Translations under genes and position numbers: made by a program
The notes under the pieces: model-generated
Told to the model about the DNA's origin: nothing
Databases searched by the model: none
Seen by the model: only the letters and a program-made list of their open reading frames with translations
DNA from: Oryzobacter faecalis
Lineage (GTDB): Bacteria > Actinomycetota > Actinomycetes > Actinomycetales > Dermatophilaceae
Direction: 5' to 3'
DNA length: 64,000 bases
NCBI RefSeq assembly: GCF_046764005.1
Contig: NZ_JBKOFW010000010.1
Span: 44,522 to 108,521, forward strand
Shown: positions 8,981 to 16,218 of the stretch, piece by piece
Layout of the letters: the number at the start of each line of letters is the position of its first letter
Numbering within the stretch: the first letter of the stretch is position 1

Positions 8981-10126
8981 TCAGAGGCCGAGGTCGCGGC
9001 CGATGAGCTCCTTCATGATCTCGTTCGAGCCGGCCCAGATCTTCGTGACGCGGGCGTCGCGCCACGCGCGGGCGACCCGGTACTCGTTCATGAAGCCGTA
9101 GCCGCCGTGCAGCTGGACGCACTCGTCGAGGACGTCGTTCTGCACCTGCGCGCTCCACCACTTGGCCTTCGCGGCGTCGACGGCGGTGAGCCGGCCCTCG
9201 GCGTGGGCCTCGATGCAGTCGTCGACGAAGGCCTCGGCGACCTCGATCGCCGTGACGAGCTCGGCGAGCTTGAACTTGTTGTGCTGGAACGAGCCGATCG
9301 CCTGCCCGAACGCCTTGCGCTCCTTGGCGTACTCGATCGTCTCCACAAGGATCTGCTTGGCGTGGGCGACGTTGGCGCACGCGGCGCCGACCCGCTCCTG
9401 GGGCAGGCGCTGCATCATCGCGACGAAGCCCATGCCCTCCTCGCCGATCCGGTTGCTGTCGGGGACCCGGACGTCGCTGAAGAACAGCTCGGCGGTGTCG
9501 GACTCCTCCTGACCGACCTTGTCGAGCTTGCGACCACGGGTGAAGCCCTCCATGCCGTCCTCGAGCATGAACAAGGTGATGCCCTTGGCACCCTTGCTCG
9601 GGTCCGTGCGGGTCGCGACGATGACGAGGTCGGCCTGGTAGCCGTTGGTGATGAAGGTCTTGGAGCCGTTGACGACCCAGTGGTCGCCGTCGCGGACGGC
9701 CGTGGTCTTCAGGGCCGCGAGGTCGGAGCCGCCGCCGGGCTCGGTCATCGCGATGGCGCAGATCTTCTCGCCGGCGGCCATGGCCGGGAGCCAGCGCTCC
9801 TTCTGCTCCTGGGTACCGAGGTCGACGATGTAGGGCGGGCAGACGTCGGAGTGGATGCCGAAGCACGAGCCGACGGCGGCGTTGAAGCCGTTGAGCACCT
9901 CGGCCGCGACGGCGTTGAAGCGGTAGTCGTCGGCTCCCATGCCGCCGAACTCCTCGGGGATGTCGAGGCCGAACAGCCCCTGGCTCCCGGCCTCCTTCCA
10001 GATGTCGCGGTCGATGGACTTGACCTCGAGCATCTGCTCGGCGCGGGGCTTGAGGGTCCGCTCGACGAACTCCTGGACGGAGGCGCGGAAGTCCTCGTGC
10101 TCGGACGCGTAGATGTTGCGGGGCAT
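8981..10126 (-). CDS. Acyl-CoA dehydrogenase
   Basis: A 381-residue FAD-dependent acyl-CoA dehydrogenase that introduces the alpha-beta double bond in acyl-CoA. Motifs: AMTEPGGGSDLAALKT around 126-141, WVVNGSKTFITNG around 150-162, ERKAFGQAIGSFQ and QLHGGYGFMNEYRVAR. The MCAD-type catalytic Glu position near the C-terminus reads IWAGSNEI (Ala instead of Glu). A Glu in LPQERVG (about residue 244) matches the alternative catalytic position of long-chain and isovaleryl-CoA dehydrogenases. SD sequence GAGGAG precedes the ATG. It is divergent from the TetR gene across a palindromic operator. Confidence 0.93.
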   Translation of the reverse strand: MPRNIYASEHEDFRASVQEFVERTLKPRAEQMLEVKSIDRDIWKEAGSQGLFGLDIPEEFGGMGADDYRFNAVAAEVLNGFNAAVGSCFGIHSDVCPPYIVDLGTQEQKERWLPAMAAGEKICAIAMTEPGGGSDLAALKTTAVRDGDHWVVNGSKTFITNGYQADLVIVATRTDPSKGAKGITLFMLEDGMEGFTRGRKLDKVGQEESDTAELFFSDVRVPDSNRIGEEGMGFVAMMQRLPQERVGAACANVAHAKQILVETIEYAKERKAFGQAIGSFQHNKFKLAELVTAIEVAEAFVDDCIEAHAEGRLTAVDAAKAKWWSAQVQNDVLDECVQLHGGYGFMNEYRVARAWRDARVTKIWAGSNEIMKELIGRDLGL

Positions 10127-10172
10127 GGGTCTCCTCGGTCTGCTGGCGTTCGTCGTGCGGCGCGCGGACGTT

Positions 10173-10192
10173 GACTAAGCGCTTGCTTAGTC
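10173..10192. promoter_or_regulatory. Perfect palindromic operator between acyl-CoA dehydrogenase and TetR genes
   Basis: The arms GACTAAGC and GCTTAGTC are exact reverse complements around a 4-nt spacer GCTT. It sits in the 93-nt divergent region, 46 nt from the dehydrogenase start and over the expected -35 of the TetR gene. This is the usual form and place for a TetR-family operator repressing both directions; binding is inferred. Confidence 0.7.
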
Positions 10193-10219
10193 TCGCGGGG
10201 GTGCGGCATGCTGTCAACC

Positions 10220-10879
10220 GTGCCGAGCACCACACCGCTGAGCGAGACCGCCGTCCTCGCCGCCCTCGCCCCCGAGGGCGGTCGGGGTCCGGGGACCGGC
10301 GACGTCACCGACACCGCCGTGCGGATCATGCTCGCCGCCGCGGACGCCTTCGCCGAGCGCGGCTTCCACGCGACGACGACCCGCGACATCGCCTCGCGTG
10401 CCGGCCTGTCGCCCGCCGGGGTCTACGTGCACTTCGCCTCCAAGGAGGTGCTCCTCTTCGAGCTGAGCCGGCGCGGCCACGCCCGCGCCCGCGACCTCCT
10501 CGTCGCCGCCCGGGAGGCCGGACCCACCGCCACCGACGCGCTGCGCAACATCGTCGGCGGGTTCTCCCGCTGGCACGCCGAGCACCACGAGCTCGGTCGG
10601 ATCGTGCAGTTCGAGTTCCGCCACCTCTCCCCCGAGCACCGCGACGAGGTGCTCACCCTGCGCCGCGAGATCGACCAGGTCGTCGCCGGGGTGCTCCACG
10701 ACGGCGTGGCGTCCGGCGAGTTCGAGGTCGCCGACGTCCCGGCCACCTCGCTGGCCCTGCTCTCGATGGCGATCGACGTGGCCCGCTGGTACACCCCCGG
10801 CGTGCGCCGGACACCTGCCGCGATCGAGGAGACCTACGGCGACCTCGCCGTCCGCCTCGTGCGCGCGCCCTCGCGGTGA
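10220..10879 (+). CDS. TetR/AcrR-family transcriptional regulator
   Basis: About 219 residues. The N-terminal helix-turn-helix region reads AADAFAERGFHATTTRDIA followed by SRAGLSPAGVYVHFASKEVL, the standard TetR DNA-binding layout, with a helical ligand domain after it. I place the start at GTG 10220 because CATGCT lies seven bases upstream in the leaderless arrangement seen for many genes here; ATG 10208 in the same frame is the alternative. It very likely represses itself and the divergent acyl-CoA dehydrogenase through the 10173-10192 palindrome, with an acyl-CoA as plausible inducer. Confidence 0.88.
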   Translation: MPSTTPLSETAVLAALAPEGGRGPGTGDVTDTAVRIMLAAADAFAERGFHATTTRDIASRAGLSPAGVYVHFASKEVLLFELSRRGHARARDLLVAAREAGPTATDALRNIVGGFSRWHAEHHELGRIVQFEFRHLSPEHRDEVLTLRREIDQVVAGVLHDGVASGEFEVADVPATSLALLSMAIDVARWYTPGVRRTPAAIEETYGDLAVRLVRAPSR

Positions 10880-10948
10880 GTGCGGAGACGGCGGCCGGGG
10901 CCACCCACCGCACCCGTGGGCGATGCGTCCCGCGGCCGGGCCGCTCGG

Positions 10949-10954
10949 TAGGGT
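10949..10954 (+). promoter_or_regulatory. Leaderless -10 box (TAGGGT) of the methyltransferase gene
   Basis: TAGGGT is followed by exactly seven bases and then GTG at 10962, which fixes the start of the downstream gene as a leaderless GTG. Confidence 0.55.
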
Positions 10955-10961
10955 GACCGGC

Positions 10962-11702
10962 GTGAGCACGGAGCGGACCACGACCGAGGGGCACGGCGGC
11001 TCCGCCTCCATCGCAGTCCCCGACTACTGGTGGTACGTGGCGCGCGCCGACCTGCTCGAGGTCGCCCTGCGCGAGCGCGTCGAGGGCGCCGGCACGGCCC
11101 TCGACCTCGGCAGCGCCGACGGCCCGAGCGCCGCCTGGCTGCGCGACGCCGTGGGGCGCACCGCCTCCCTCGACATCGACCCCCGCGGCCTGGGCTCCGA
11201 CGGCATCTGCGGGTCCGCCCTGGCGCTGCCCTTCGCCGACGAGTCCTTCGACGTCGTCGCGGCGTTCGACGTCATCGAGCACTGCGACCCGGAGGACGTC
11301 GCGCTCGCCGAGGTGCGGCGCGTGCTGCGGCCGGGCGGGCGCTTCCTCATGTCGGTTCCCGCGTACCAGTGGGCCTGGTCCGACTTCGACGTCGCCAACG
11401 GGCACCACCGGCGCTACACGCGCCGCCGGGCCGTCGCCGCGGTCGAGGGGGCCGGGTTCCGGGTCGACCGGGCGACCTACGGCTTCGCGTCGGTGTTCCC
11501 GATGTTCGCCGCCGAGCGCCTCGCGCGCCGGGTGGCGGCCCGCCGCCGCAGCAGTGCGGCTGACATCGTCGAGCTGCCCCACCTGCCGCGCCCGCTCAAC
11601 ACCGCGCTCACCGCGATCTCCCGGGCCGACCGCGTCGTCCTGCGGCGGGGCGACCTGCCGTTCGGCTCGTCGGTCTTCGTCGCCGCGACCCGCACCGGCT
11701 GA
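10962..11702 (+). CDS. Class I SAM-dependent methyltransferase
   Basis: 246 residues. The SAM-binding motif I is ALDLGSADGPSAAWL (near residue 47). Motif II is SLDIDPRG, and FDVVAAFDVIEHCDPEDVALAEVRR, read as FDVVAAFDVIEH plus following residues, is the methyltransf_11 core. RVLRPGGRFLMSVPAYQWAW completes the fold. The C-terminal half contains YTRRRAV and a segment with possible membrane association. It is convergent with an epimerase/glycosyltransferase pair, so a sugar or lipid-linked acceptor is plausible. The acceptor is unknown. Confidence 0.85.
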   Translation: MSTERTTTEGHGGSASIAVPDYWWYVARADLLEVALRERVEGAGTALDLGSADGPSAAWLRDAVGRTASLDIDPRGLGSDGICGSALALPFADESFDVVAAFDVIEHCDPEDVALAEVRRVLRPGGRFLMSVPAYQWAWSDFDVANGHHRRYTRRRAVAAVEGAGFRVDRATYGFASVFPMFAAERLARRVAARRRSSAADIVELPHLPRPLNTALTAISRADRVVLRRGDLPFGSSVFVAATRTG

Positions 11703-11713
11703 GCCCCTCTCCG

Positions 11714-11763
11714 GAGTCGTGTGCCGAAGTGGCCGCCCGGGCGGCCACCTCAGCACACGACTC
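11714..11763. repeat. 50-bp near-perfect palindrome between convergent genes
   Basis: Two 25-nt arms (11714-11738 and 11739-11763) pair except for two positions and have no spacer. The outer 11 bp GAGTCGTGTGC / GCACACGACTC and the inner GTGGCCGCCC / GGGCGGCCAC blocks are exact. It lies between the convergent methyltransferase and epimerase stops, so it could terminate both transcripts, though there is no T tract. It may be a dispersed palindromic element. Confidence 0.65.
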
Positions 11764-11771
11764 GAAGGTGT

Positions 11772-12734
11772 TCAGCCGTCGAGCGGGCCGCCCGAGACGA
11801 CCCTCGCCCGCACGTCGGCCGAGGTCGCGGCGAGCCCGGCCGGGAGGGCGGTGGCGGCCAGGGCGTCGACCTCCGGCCAGTGGCGCGAGCGCAGCCGCAG
11901 GTCGAGGACCTGGCCGGCGCCGCGTCCTCCGACGGGGATCGTCCGCAGCGGGCGGTGGAACACGCGTCGGGCCTCGGCGACGAGGTGGCCGACGGTGACC
12001 GGGGCCGCCGACGCGAGGACCTTGGCCACCACCGATCCCGGGGGCTCCCGCCGCGCGAGCTCGAGGCAGCGCAGCACCATCCGTCCCGCGTCGGGCGCGT
12101 AGAGGTAGTCGCGGATCGTGTCCATCGACACGAAGACCGGCAGCGGACGGCCGGTGGCGTCGGCGAGGCACAGCTGGGAGAGCAGGCCCTGCGGCTTGCC
12201 GAGCGTCTGCCCGGGGCCGTAGACGTTGGAGAGCCGGCCGAGGACGCCGCGCAGCCCGGTGCCCCCGACGAGGTCGCGGACCGCGTCCTCCATCTCGAGC
12301 TTCGCGCGGCCGTACGCCACGAGCGGGCGCGGGTCGGTGGCCTCGTCGAACGGGGGTGCGCTCGACCCGGCGTAGAGACCCCCGGCCGACGAGGCGAGGA
12401 AGACGACCCCGTCGCCGTCCGCGGTGGCCGACCGTGCCAGGGCGCCCGTCCAGGCCCGGAACACCCGGACCTCGGCGGCCAGCGCCTCCTCGGGCGTGGC
12501 GACGACGCCGGCGCCCGCACACCAGGCGACCGACCACGGGCGGGTGCCGCGCCGGACGGCGAACGCCTCGGCCTCACCGACGAGCACCTCGGTGCTCGCT
12601 CCCTCGTCGGCCCACGGGACGGAGGTCGTCAGGACCTCGTGGCCGGCGGCCCGGCAGGCGGCGACCACGTGCCGACCGACGAGCCCCCCGCCGCCGACGA
12701 CCCAGGTGAGGGGGCGGTCGCCGGCCTCGCTCAC
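11772..12734 (-). CDS. NAD-dependent epimerase/dehydratase (extended SDR)
   Basis: 320 residues with an N-terminal dinucleotide-binding motif GGGGLVGRHV (slightly unusual for GxxGxxG). Other features are VVFLASSAGGLYAGSS (catalytic Ser region), AYGRAKLEME giving the YxxxK pair, and a GRLSNVYGPGQ motif typical of nucleotide-sugar epimerases. The GTG start at 12734 overlaps the upstream glycosyltransferase stop as GTGA, so the two form a coupled operon. The nucleotide sugar acted on is not evident. It could also be a dehydratase or a reductase. Confidence 0.83.
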   Translation of the reverse strand: MSEAGDRPLTWVVGGGGLVGRHVVAACRAAGHEVLTTSVPWADEGASTEVLVGEAEAFAVRRGTRPWSVAWCAGAGVVATPEEALAAEVRVFRAWTGALARSATADGDGVVFLASSAGGLYAGSSAPPFDEATDPRPLVAYGRAKLEMEDAVRDLVGGTGLRGVLGRLSNVYGPGQTLGKPQGLLSQLCLADATGRPLPVFVSMDTIRDYLYAPDAGRMVLRCLELARREPPGSVVAKVLASAAPVTVGHLVAEARRVFHRPLRTIPVGGRGAGQVLDLRLRSRHWPEVDALAATALPAGLAATSADVRARVVSGGPLDG

Positions 12735-13732
12735 GCCCGGTCCCGGCCCAGCGGGCCCTCGCGCGGGTCGCCCACCGGGAGGTAGAGCGGCTTGCCCATC
12801 GCCATGTTGACGGCCATGCCGACGTACTCGGCGATGACGCCCAGCGCGAAGAGGATGGCCCCGGTCGCGGCCATGAGCAGGACCATCGTCGAGGTCCAGC
12901 CGGGAGCCTCCCACCACCGGGCCGACCGGCCGACGAGGAGCACGACGGCGATGACCGGCGCCAGGACGATGGCGGCGGCCCCGGTGGCGCTGACCCAGCG
13001 CAGCGGCTTGGTGCCACTGGACAGGACGAGCCGCCAGAAGTGCGAGACGAGGCGGCGCAGGTCGTACCCGGAGGGCCGGTCGCCCTCGGAGCGCATCTCC
13101 ACCGGGCTCGTCGCGACCCGGCGCGCGACCCACGAGATCGCCACGTCGAGGTAGATGCCCGGGCCCGCGTAGGCGGCGACCGAGCGCGCGACCTCGCCGA
13201 GGAGGAGGCGGTAGCTGTGGAAGGCGTTGGCGTCGGCACCGCGGGCGAGCCGCTGCACGAGCGACTTCGCCCCCCGCGACGCCAGGTTGCGGACGAACCC
13301 GTGCGGCGGCTCGTTCGTCGGGCGGGCGTAGACGACGTCGGCCTGGTGCTCCATCGCGGAGTCGAGCAGGTTGCCGAGGTGCTCGGGGTCGTGCTGGCCG
13401 TCCTCGTCCATCGTCGCGACCCACTCCCCACCGGACGCGGCGACGCCCGCGAGCGTGGCCGCGTGCTGCCCGAAGTTGCGGCTCAGCCAGACGGGACGGA
13501 CCCAGTCGTGCTCGGCGGCGAGCTCACGGATCACGACGTCGGAGGCGTCCGGACCGCAGTCGTGGACGAGCACCACCTCGGTGACGCGGTAGGCGCGCCC
13601 CGCCGGGGAGGTGCGGACGGAGGTGCTCGCGACGAGCTCCTCGACGACGTCGCGCAGGGTCAGCTCACCCCCGTAGACGGGGATGACGACGGACAGCTCG
13701 TGCGGTCGGGGTCCGTCGGTGTCGTGGTGCAC
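12731..13732 (-). CDS. Family 2 glycosyltransferase, polyprenyl-phosphate (DPM1/GtrB) type
   Basis: 333 residues. The GT-A core shows LSVVIPVYGGELTLRDVVEEL, VHDCGPDASD, NFGQHAATLAG and the metal-binding ATMDEDGQHDPEHL. About residue 230 onward are two hydrophobic helices (AAIVLAPVIAVVLLVG and MVLLMAATGAILFALGVIAEY), as in enzymes that load a sugar onto undecaprenyl phosphate. The start GTG 13732 is chosen because TAGGGT lies exactly seven bases upstream; an in-frame GTG at 13741 falls inside that box. It heads a two-gene operon with the epimerase. Confidence 0.87.
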   Translation of the reverse strand: MHHDTDGPRPHELSVVIPVYGGELTLRDVVEELVASTSVRTSPAGRAYRVTEVVLVHDCGPDASDVVIRELAAEHDWVRPVWLSRNFGQHAATLAGVAASGGEWVATMDEDGQHDPEHLGNLLDSAMEHQADVVYARPTNEPPHGFVRNLASRGAKSLVQRLARGADANAFHSYRLLLGEVARSVAAYAGPGIYLDVAISWVARRVATSPVEMRSEGDRPSGYDLRRLVSHFWRLVLSSGTKPLRWVSATGAAAIVLAPVIAVVLLVGRSARWWEAPGWTSTMVLLMAATGAILFALGVIAEYVGMAVNMAMGKPLYLPVGDPREGPLGRDRA

Positions 13733-13739
13733 GGCGATC

Positions 13740-13745
13740 ACCCTA
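13740..13745 (-). promoter_or_regulatory. Leaderless -10 box (TAGGGT) of the GT2-epimerase operon
   Basis: On the minus strand TAGGGT is followed by seven bases and GTG at 13732. This decides between two in-frame GTG codons. Confidence 0.5.
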
Positions 13746-13763
13746 GCTGCGCCCGGGCGGGCG

Positions 13764-15446
13764 TCAGTCGCGGGTCAGCTTGCGGTAGGTGACGCGGTGG
13801 GGGCGCGCCGCCTCCTCGCCGAGGCGCTCGATCTTGTTCGCCTCGTAGGACTCGAAGTTGCCCTCGAACCAGTACCACTTCGCCGGGTTCTCGTCGTCGC
13901 CCTCGTAGGCGAGGATGTGCGTCGCGACGCGGTCGAGGAACCACCGGTCGTGGCTGATGACGACGGCGCAGCCCGGGAAGTCGAGCAGCGCGTTCTCGAG
14001 CGACCCGAGGGTCTCGACGTCGAGGTCGTTCGTCGGCTCGTCGAGGAGGAGCAGGTTGCCGCCCTCCTTGAGGGTGAGCGCGAGGTTGAGGCGGTTGCGC
14101 TCGCCGCCGGAGAGGACGCCGGCCTTCTTCTGCTGGTCCGGACCCTTGAACCCGAACTGGCTGACGTAGGCGCGCGAGGGGATCTCGACGTGGCCGACGT
14201 TGATGTAGTCGTGGCCGCCGGACACGGTCTCCCAGAGGTTGAGGTTGGGGTCGAGGCCGCCGCGGCTCTGGTCGACGTAGGAGATCTTGACCGTGTCGCC
14301 GACGTCGACGACGCCCGCGTCGGGCTCCTCGAGCCCGACGATCGTCTTGAACAGCGTGGTCTTGCCGACACCGTTCGGGCCGATGACGCCGACGATCCCG
14401 TTGCGCGGCAGCGTGAACGACAGGTCCTCGATGAGGATGCGGTCGCCGAAGCCCTTGCGGAGGTTCTTGACCTCGATGACCTTGCTGCCCAGGCGCGGGC
14501 CCGGCGGGATCTGGATCTCCTCGAAGTCGAGCTTGCGGGTGCGCTCGGCCTCGGCCGCCATCTCCTCGTAGCGCTGGAGGCGCGCCTTGGACTTGGTCTG
14601 CTTCGCCTTCGCGTTGCTGCGCACCCACTCCAGCTCCTCGGCGAGGCGCTTGGACAGCTTGGCGTCCTTCTTGCCCTGGATGGCGAGGCGGGCCTGCTTC
14701 TTCTCCAGGTAGGTCGAGTAGTTGCCCTCGTACGGGTAGGCCCGGCCGCGGTCGAGCTCGAGGATCCACTGGGCGACGTTGTCCATGAAGTACCGGTCGT
14801 GCGTGACCGCGACGACCGCGCCCGGGTAGGCCGCGAGGTGCTGCTCGAGCCAGAGGACCGACTCGGCGTCGAGGTGGTTCGTCGGCTCGTCGAGCAGCAG
14901 GAGGTCGGGCTTCTGCAGCAGCAGCTTGCACAGCGCGACGCGGCGGCGCTCACCACCGGAGAGGACGGTGACGTCGGCGTCCGGCGGCGGGCAGCGCAGG
15001 GCGTCCATCGCCTGCTCGAGCTGGCTGTCGAGGTCCCACGCGTCGGCGGCGTCGATGGCCTCCTGGAGCTGGCCCATCTCGGCCATGAGCGCGTCGAAGT
15101 CGGCGTCGGGGTCGGCCATGAGGGCCGAGATCTCGTTGTAGCGGTCGACCTTGGCCTTGATCTCGCCCGCTCCCTCCTCGACGTTGCCGAGGACGGTCTT
15201 CTCCTCGTTGAGCTCCGGCTCCTGCATGAGGATGCCCACCGAGTAGCCCGGCGTGAGGCGCGCGTCGCCGTTGGACGGCTGGTCGAGCCCGGCCATGATC
15301 TTCAGCACCGACGACTTGCCGGCGCCGTTCGGGCCCACGACGCCGATCTTGGCGCCGGGCAGGAACGACAGGGTGACGTCGTCGAGGATGACCTTGTCGC
15401 CGTGCGCCTTGCGGGCACGCGACATCACGTAGATGAACTCGGGCAT
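13764..15446 (-). CDS. ettA: Energy-dependent translational throttle protein EttA (ABC-F)
   Basis: 560 residues with two ABC ATPase domains and no membrane segments. Walker A sequences are GPNGAGKSS and GPNGVGKTT, signatures are VLSGGERRRVALC and LSGGERNRLNLAL, and Walker B sequences are LLLLDEPTNHLDAES and LLLLDEPTNDLDVET. The positively charged inter-domain linker (KKDAKLSKRLAEELEWVRSN-like) and the N-terminal EFIYVMSRARKAHGDKVILDD are specific to EttA, which binds the ribosomal E site and gates early elongation by ATP/ADP level. A TAACCT box seven bases before the ATG suggests a leaderless transcript. Confidence 0.95.
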   Translation of the reverse strand: MPEFIYVMSRARKAHGDKVILDDVTLSFLPGAKIGVVGPNGAGKSSVLKIMAGLDQPSNGDARLTPGYSVGILMQEPELNEEKTVLGNVEEGAGEIKAKVDRYNEISALMADPDADFDALMAEMGQLQEAIDAADAWDLDSQLEQAMDALRCPPPDADVTVLSGGERRRVALCKLLLQKPDLLLLDEPTNHLDAESVLWLEQHLAAYPGAVVAVTHDRYFMDNVAQWILELDRGRAYPYEGNYSTYLEKKQARLAIQGKKDAKLSKRLAEELEWVRSNAKAKQTKSKARLQRYEEMAAEAERTRKLDFEEIQIPPGPRLGSKVIEVKNLRKGFGDRILIEDLSFTLPRNGIVGVIGPNGVGKTTLFKTIVGLEEPDAGVVDVGDTVKISYVDQSRGGLDPNLNLWETVSGGHDYINVGHVEIPSRAYVSQFGFKGPDQQKKAGVLSGGERNRLNLALTLKEGGNLLLLDEPTNDLDVETLGSLENALLDFPGCAVVISHDRWFLDRVATHILAYEGDDENPAKWYWFEGNFESYEANKIERLGEEAARPHRVTYRKLTRD

Positions 15447-15547
15447 GGGCCCAAGGTTATCGACCGGACGGCCTCCTCCCCGAATCGCGTCACGCCCGCC
15501 CTCCCGCGCCCTCCGGCCACCACGGGCCGCCGCGGCGCCCGGGCCCC

Positions 15548-16033
15548 TCAGGCGGCGGGTGCCGCCTCCTCCTCGCGGCTGCCCGAGGCGTGCTGCCCCT
15601 CGGCGCCGGCTTCCGGCGGCGGTGGCTGGTCGCCCTCGACGACGTAGGCGGGCTGGCTGTCGCGTGCGAGGGACACCCGCGAGAAGGCCGCCGAGCCGAA
15701 GAAGAGGTCGTGGCCCACGGTGTCGGCCTGGACCTCGACGTTCCACCCGGTGGAGCCGTCCTCGCGCTGCCACGACGTGATGCGCTGCTTGCCGTGGACG
15801 ACGACCGGCTGGCCCTTGCGCAGCGAGGCCGCGAGGTTGCCGGCCAGCGCCCGGTAGGAGGCGACGTCGTAGAAGCTCGGCTCGGTGTCGGCCCACTGCC
15901 CCGGCTGCCCCTCGACCGGGCGCCGCGCCGACGTGGCGAGGCGGAAGGTCGTCATCGGGGCGCCCGTCCGGGTCGTGCGGGCGACGGGGTCGGCGGTGAG
16001 CCGCCCCCTGATCGTCACGTAGGTCTCGTTCAT
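15548..16033 (-). CDS. Single-stranded DNA-binding protein, SsbB-like paralogue
   Basis: 161 residues with an OB fold beginning NETYVTIRGRLTADPVAR and containing TTFRLATSARR, FYDVASYRALAGNLAASLRKGQPVVVHG and the following basic strand. The tail is short, Glu/Ala-rich and ends EEEAAPAA. It lacks the acidic DDIPF-type tip with which housekeeping SSBs recruit partner proteins. It is therefore more likely an accessory SSB (competence, repair or sporulation-type) than the replicative one, which is normally beside rpsF/rpsR. GGGAGGGA precedes the ATG. Confidence 0.88.
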   Translation of the reverse strand: MNETYVTIRGRLTADPVARTTRTGAPMTTFRLATSARRPVEGQPGQWADTEPSFYDVASYRALAGNLAASLRKGQPVVVHGKQRITSWQREDGSTGWNVEVQADTVGHDLFFGSAAFSRVSLARDSQPAYVVEGDQPPPPEAGAEGQHASGSREEEAAPAA

Positions 16034-16218
16034 CGGTCCCTCCCTCGGCCCCGCCGCTCGGGGCCACGACGCCAGCCTTGCCGGGCACCGGGACCCCGGC
16101 AACGGCCCGGCCGAACCTGTGGAGAACCGTCCTCGCGAGCCCGGCCTGTGGACGACGCGGGCCCCCCGAGGGGTCGGAAGGGGCGAGGAGGGAGCGGAAG
16201 GGCCCGGGCCCGGAAGGG

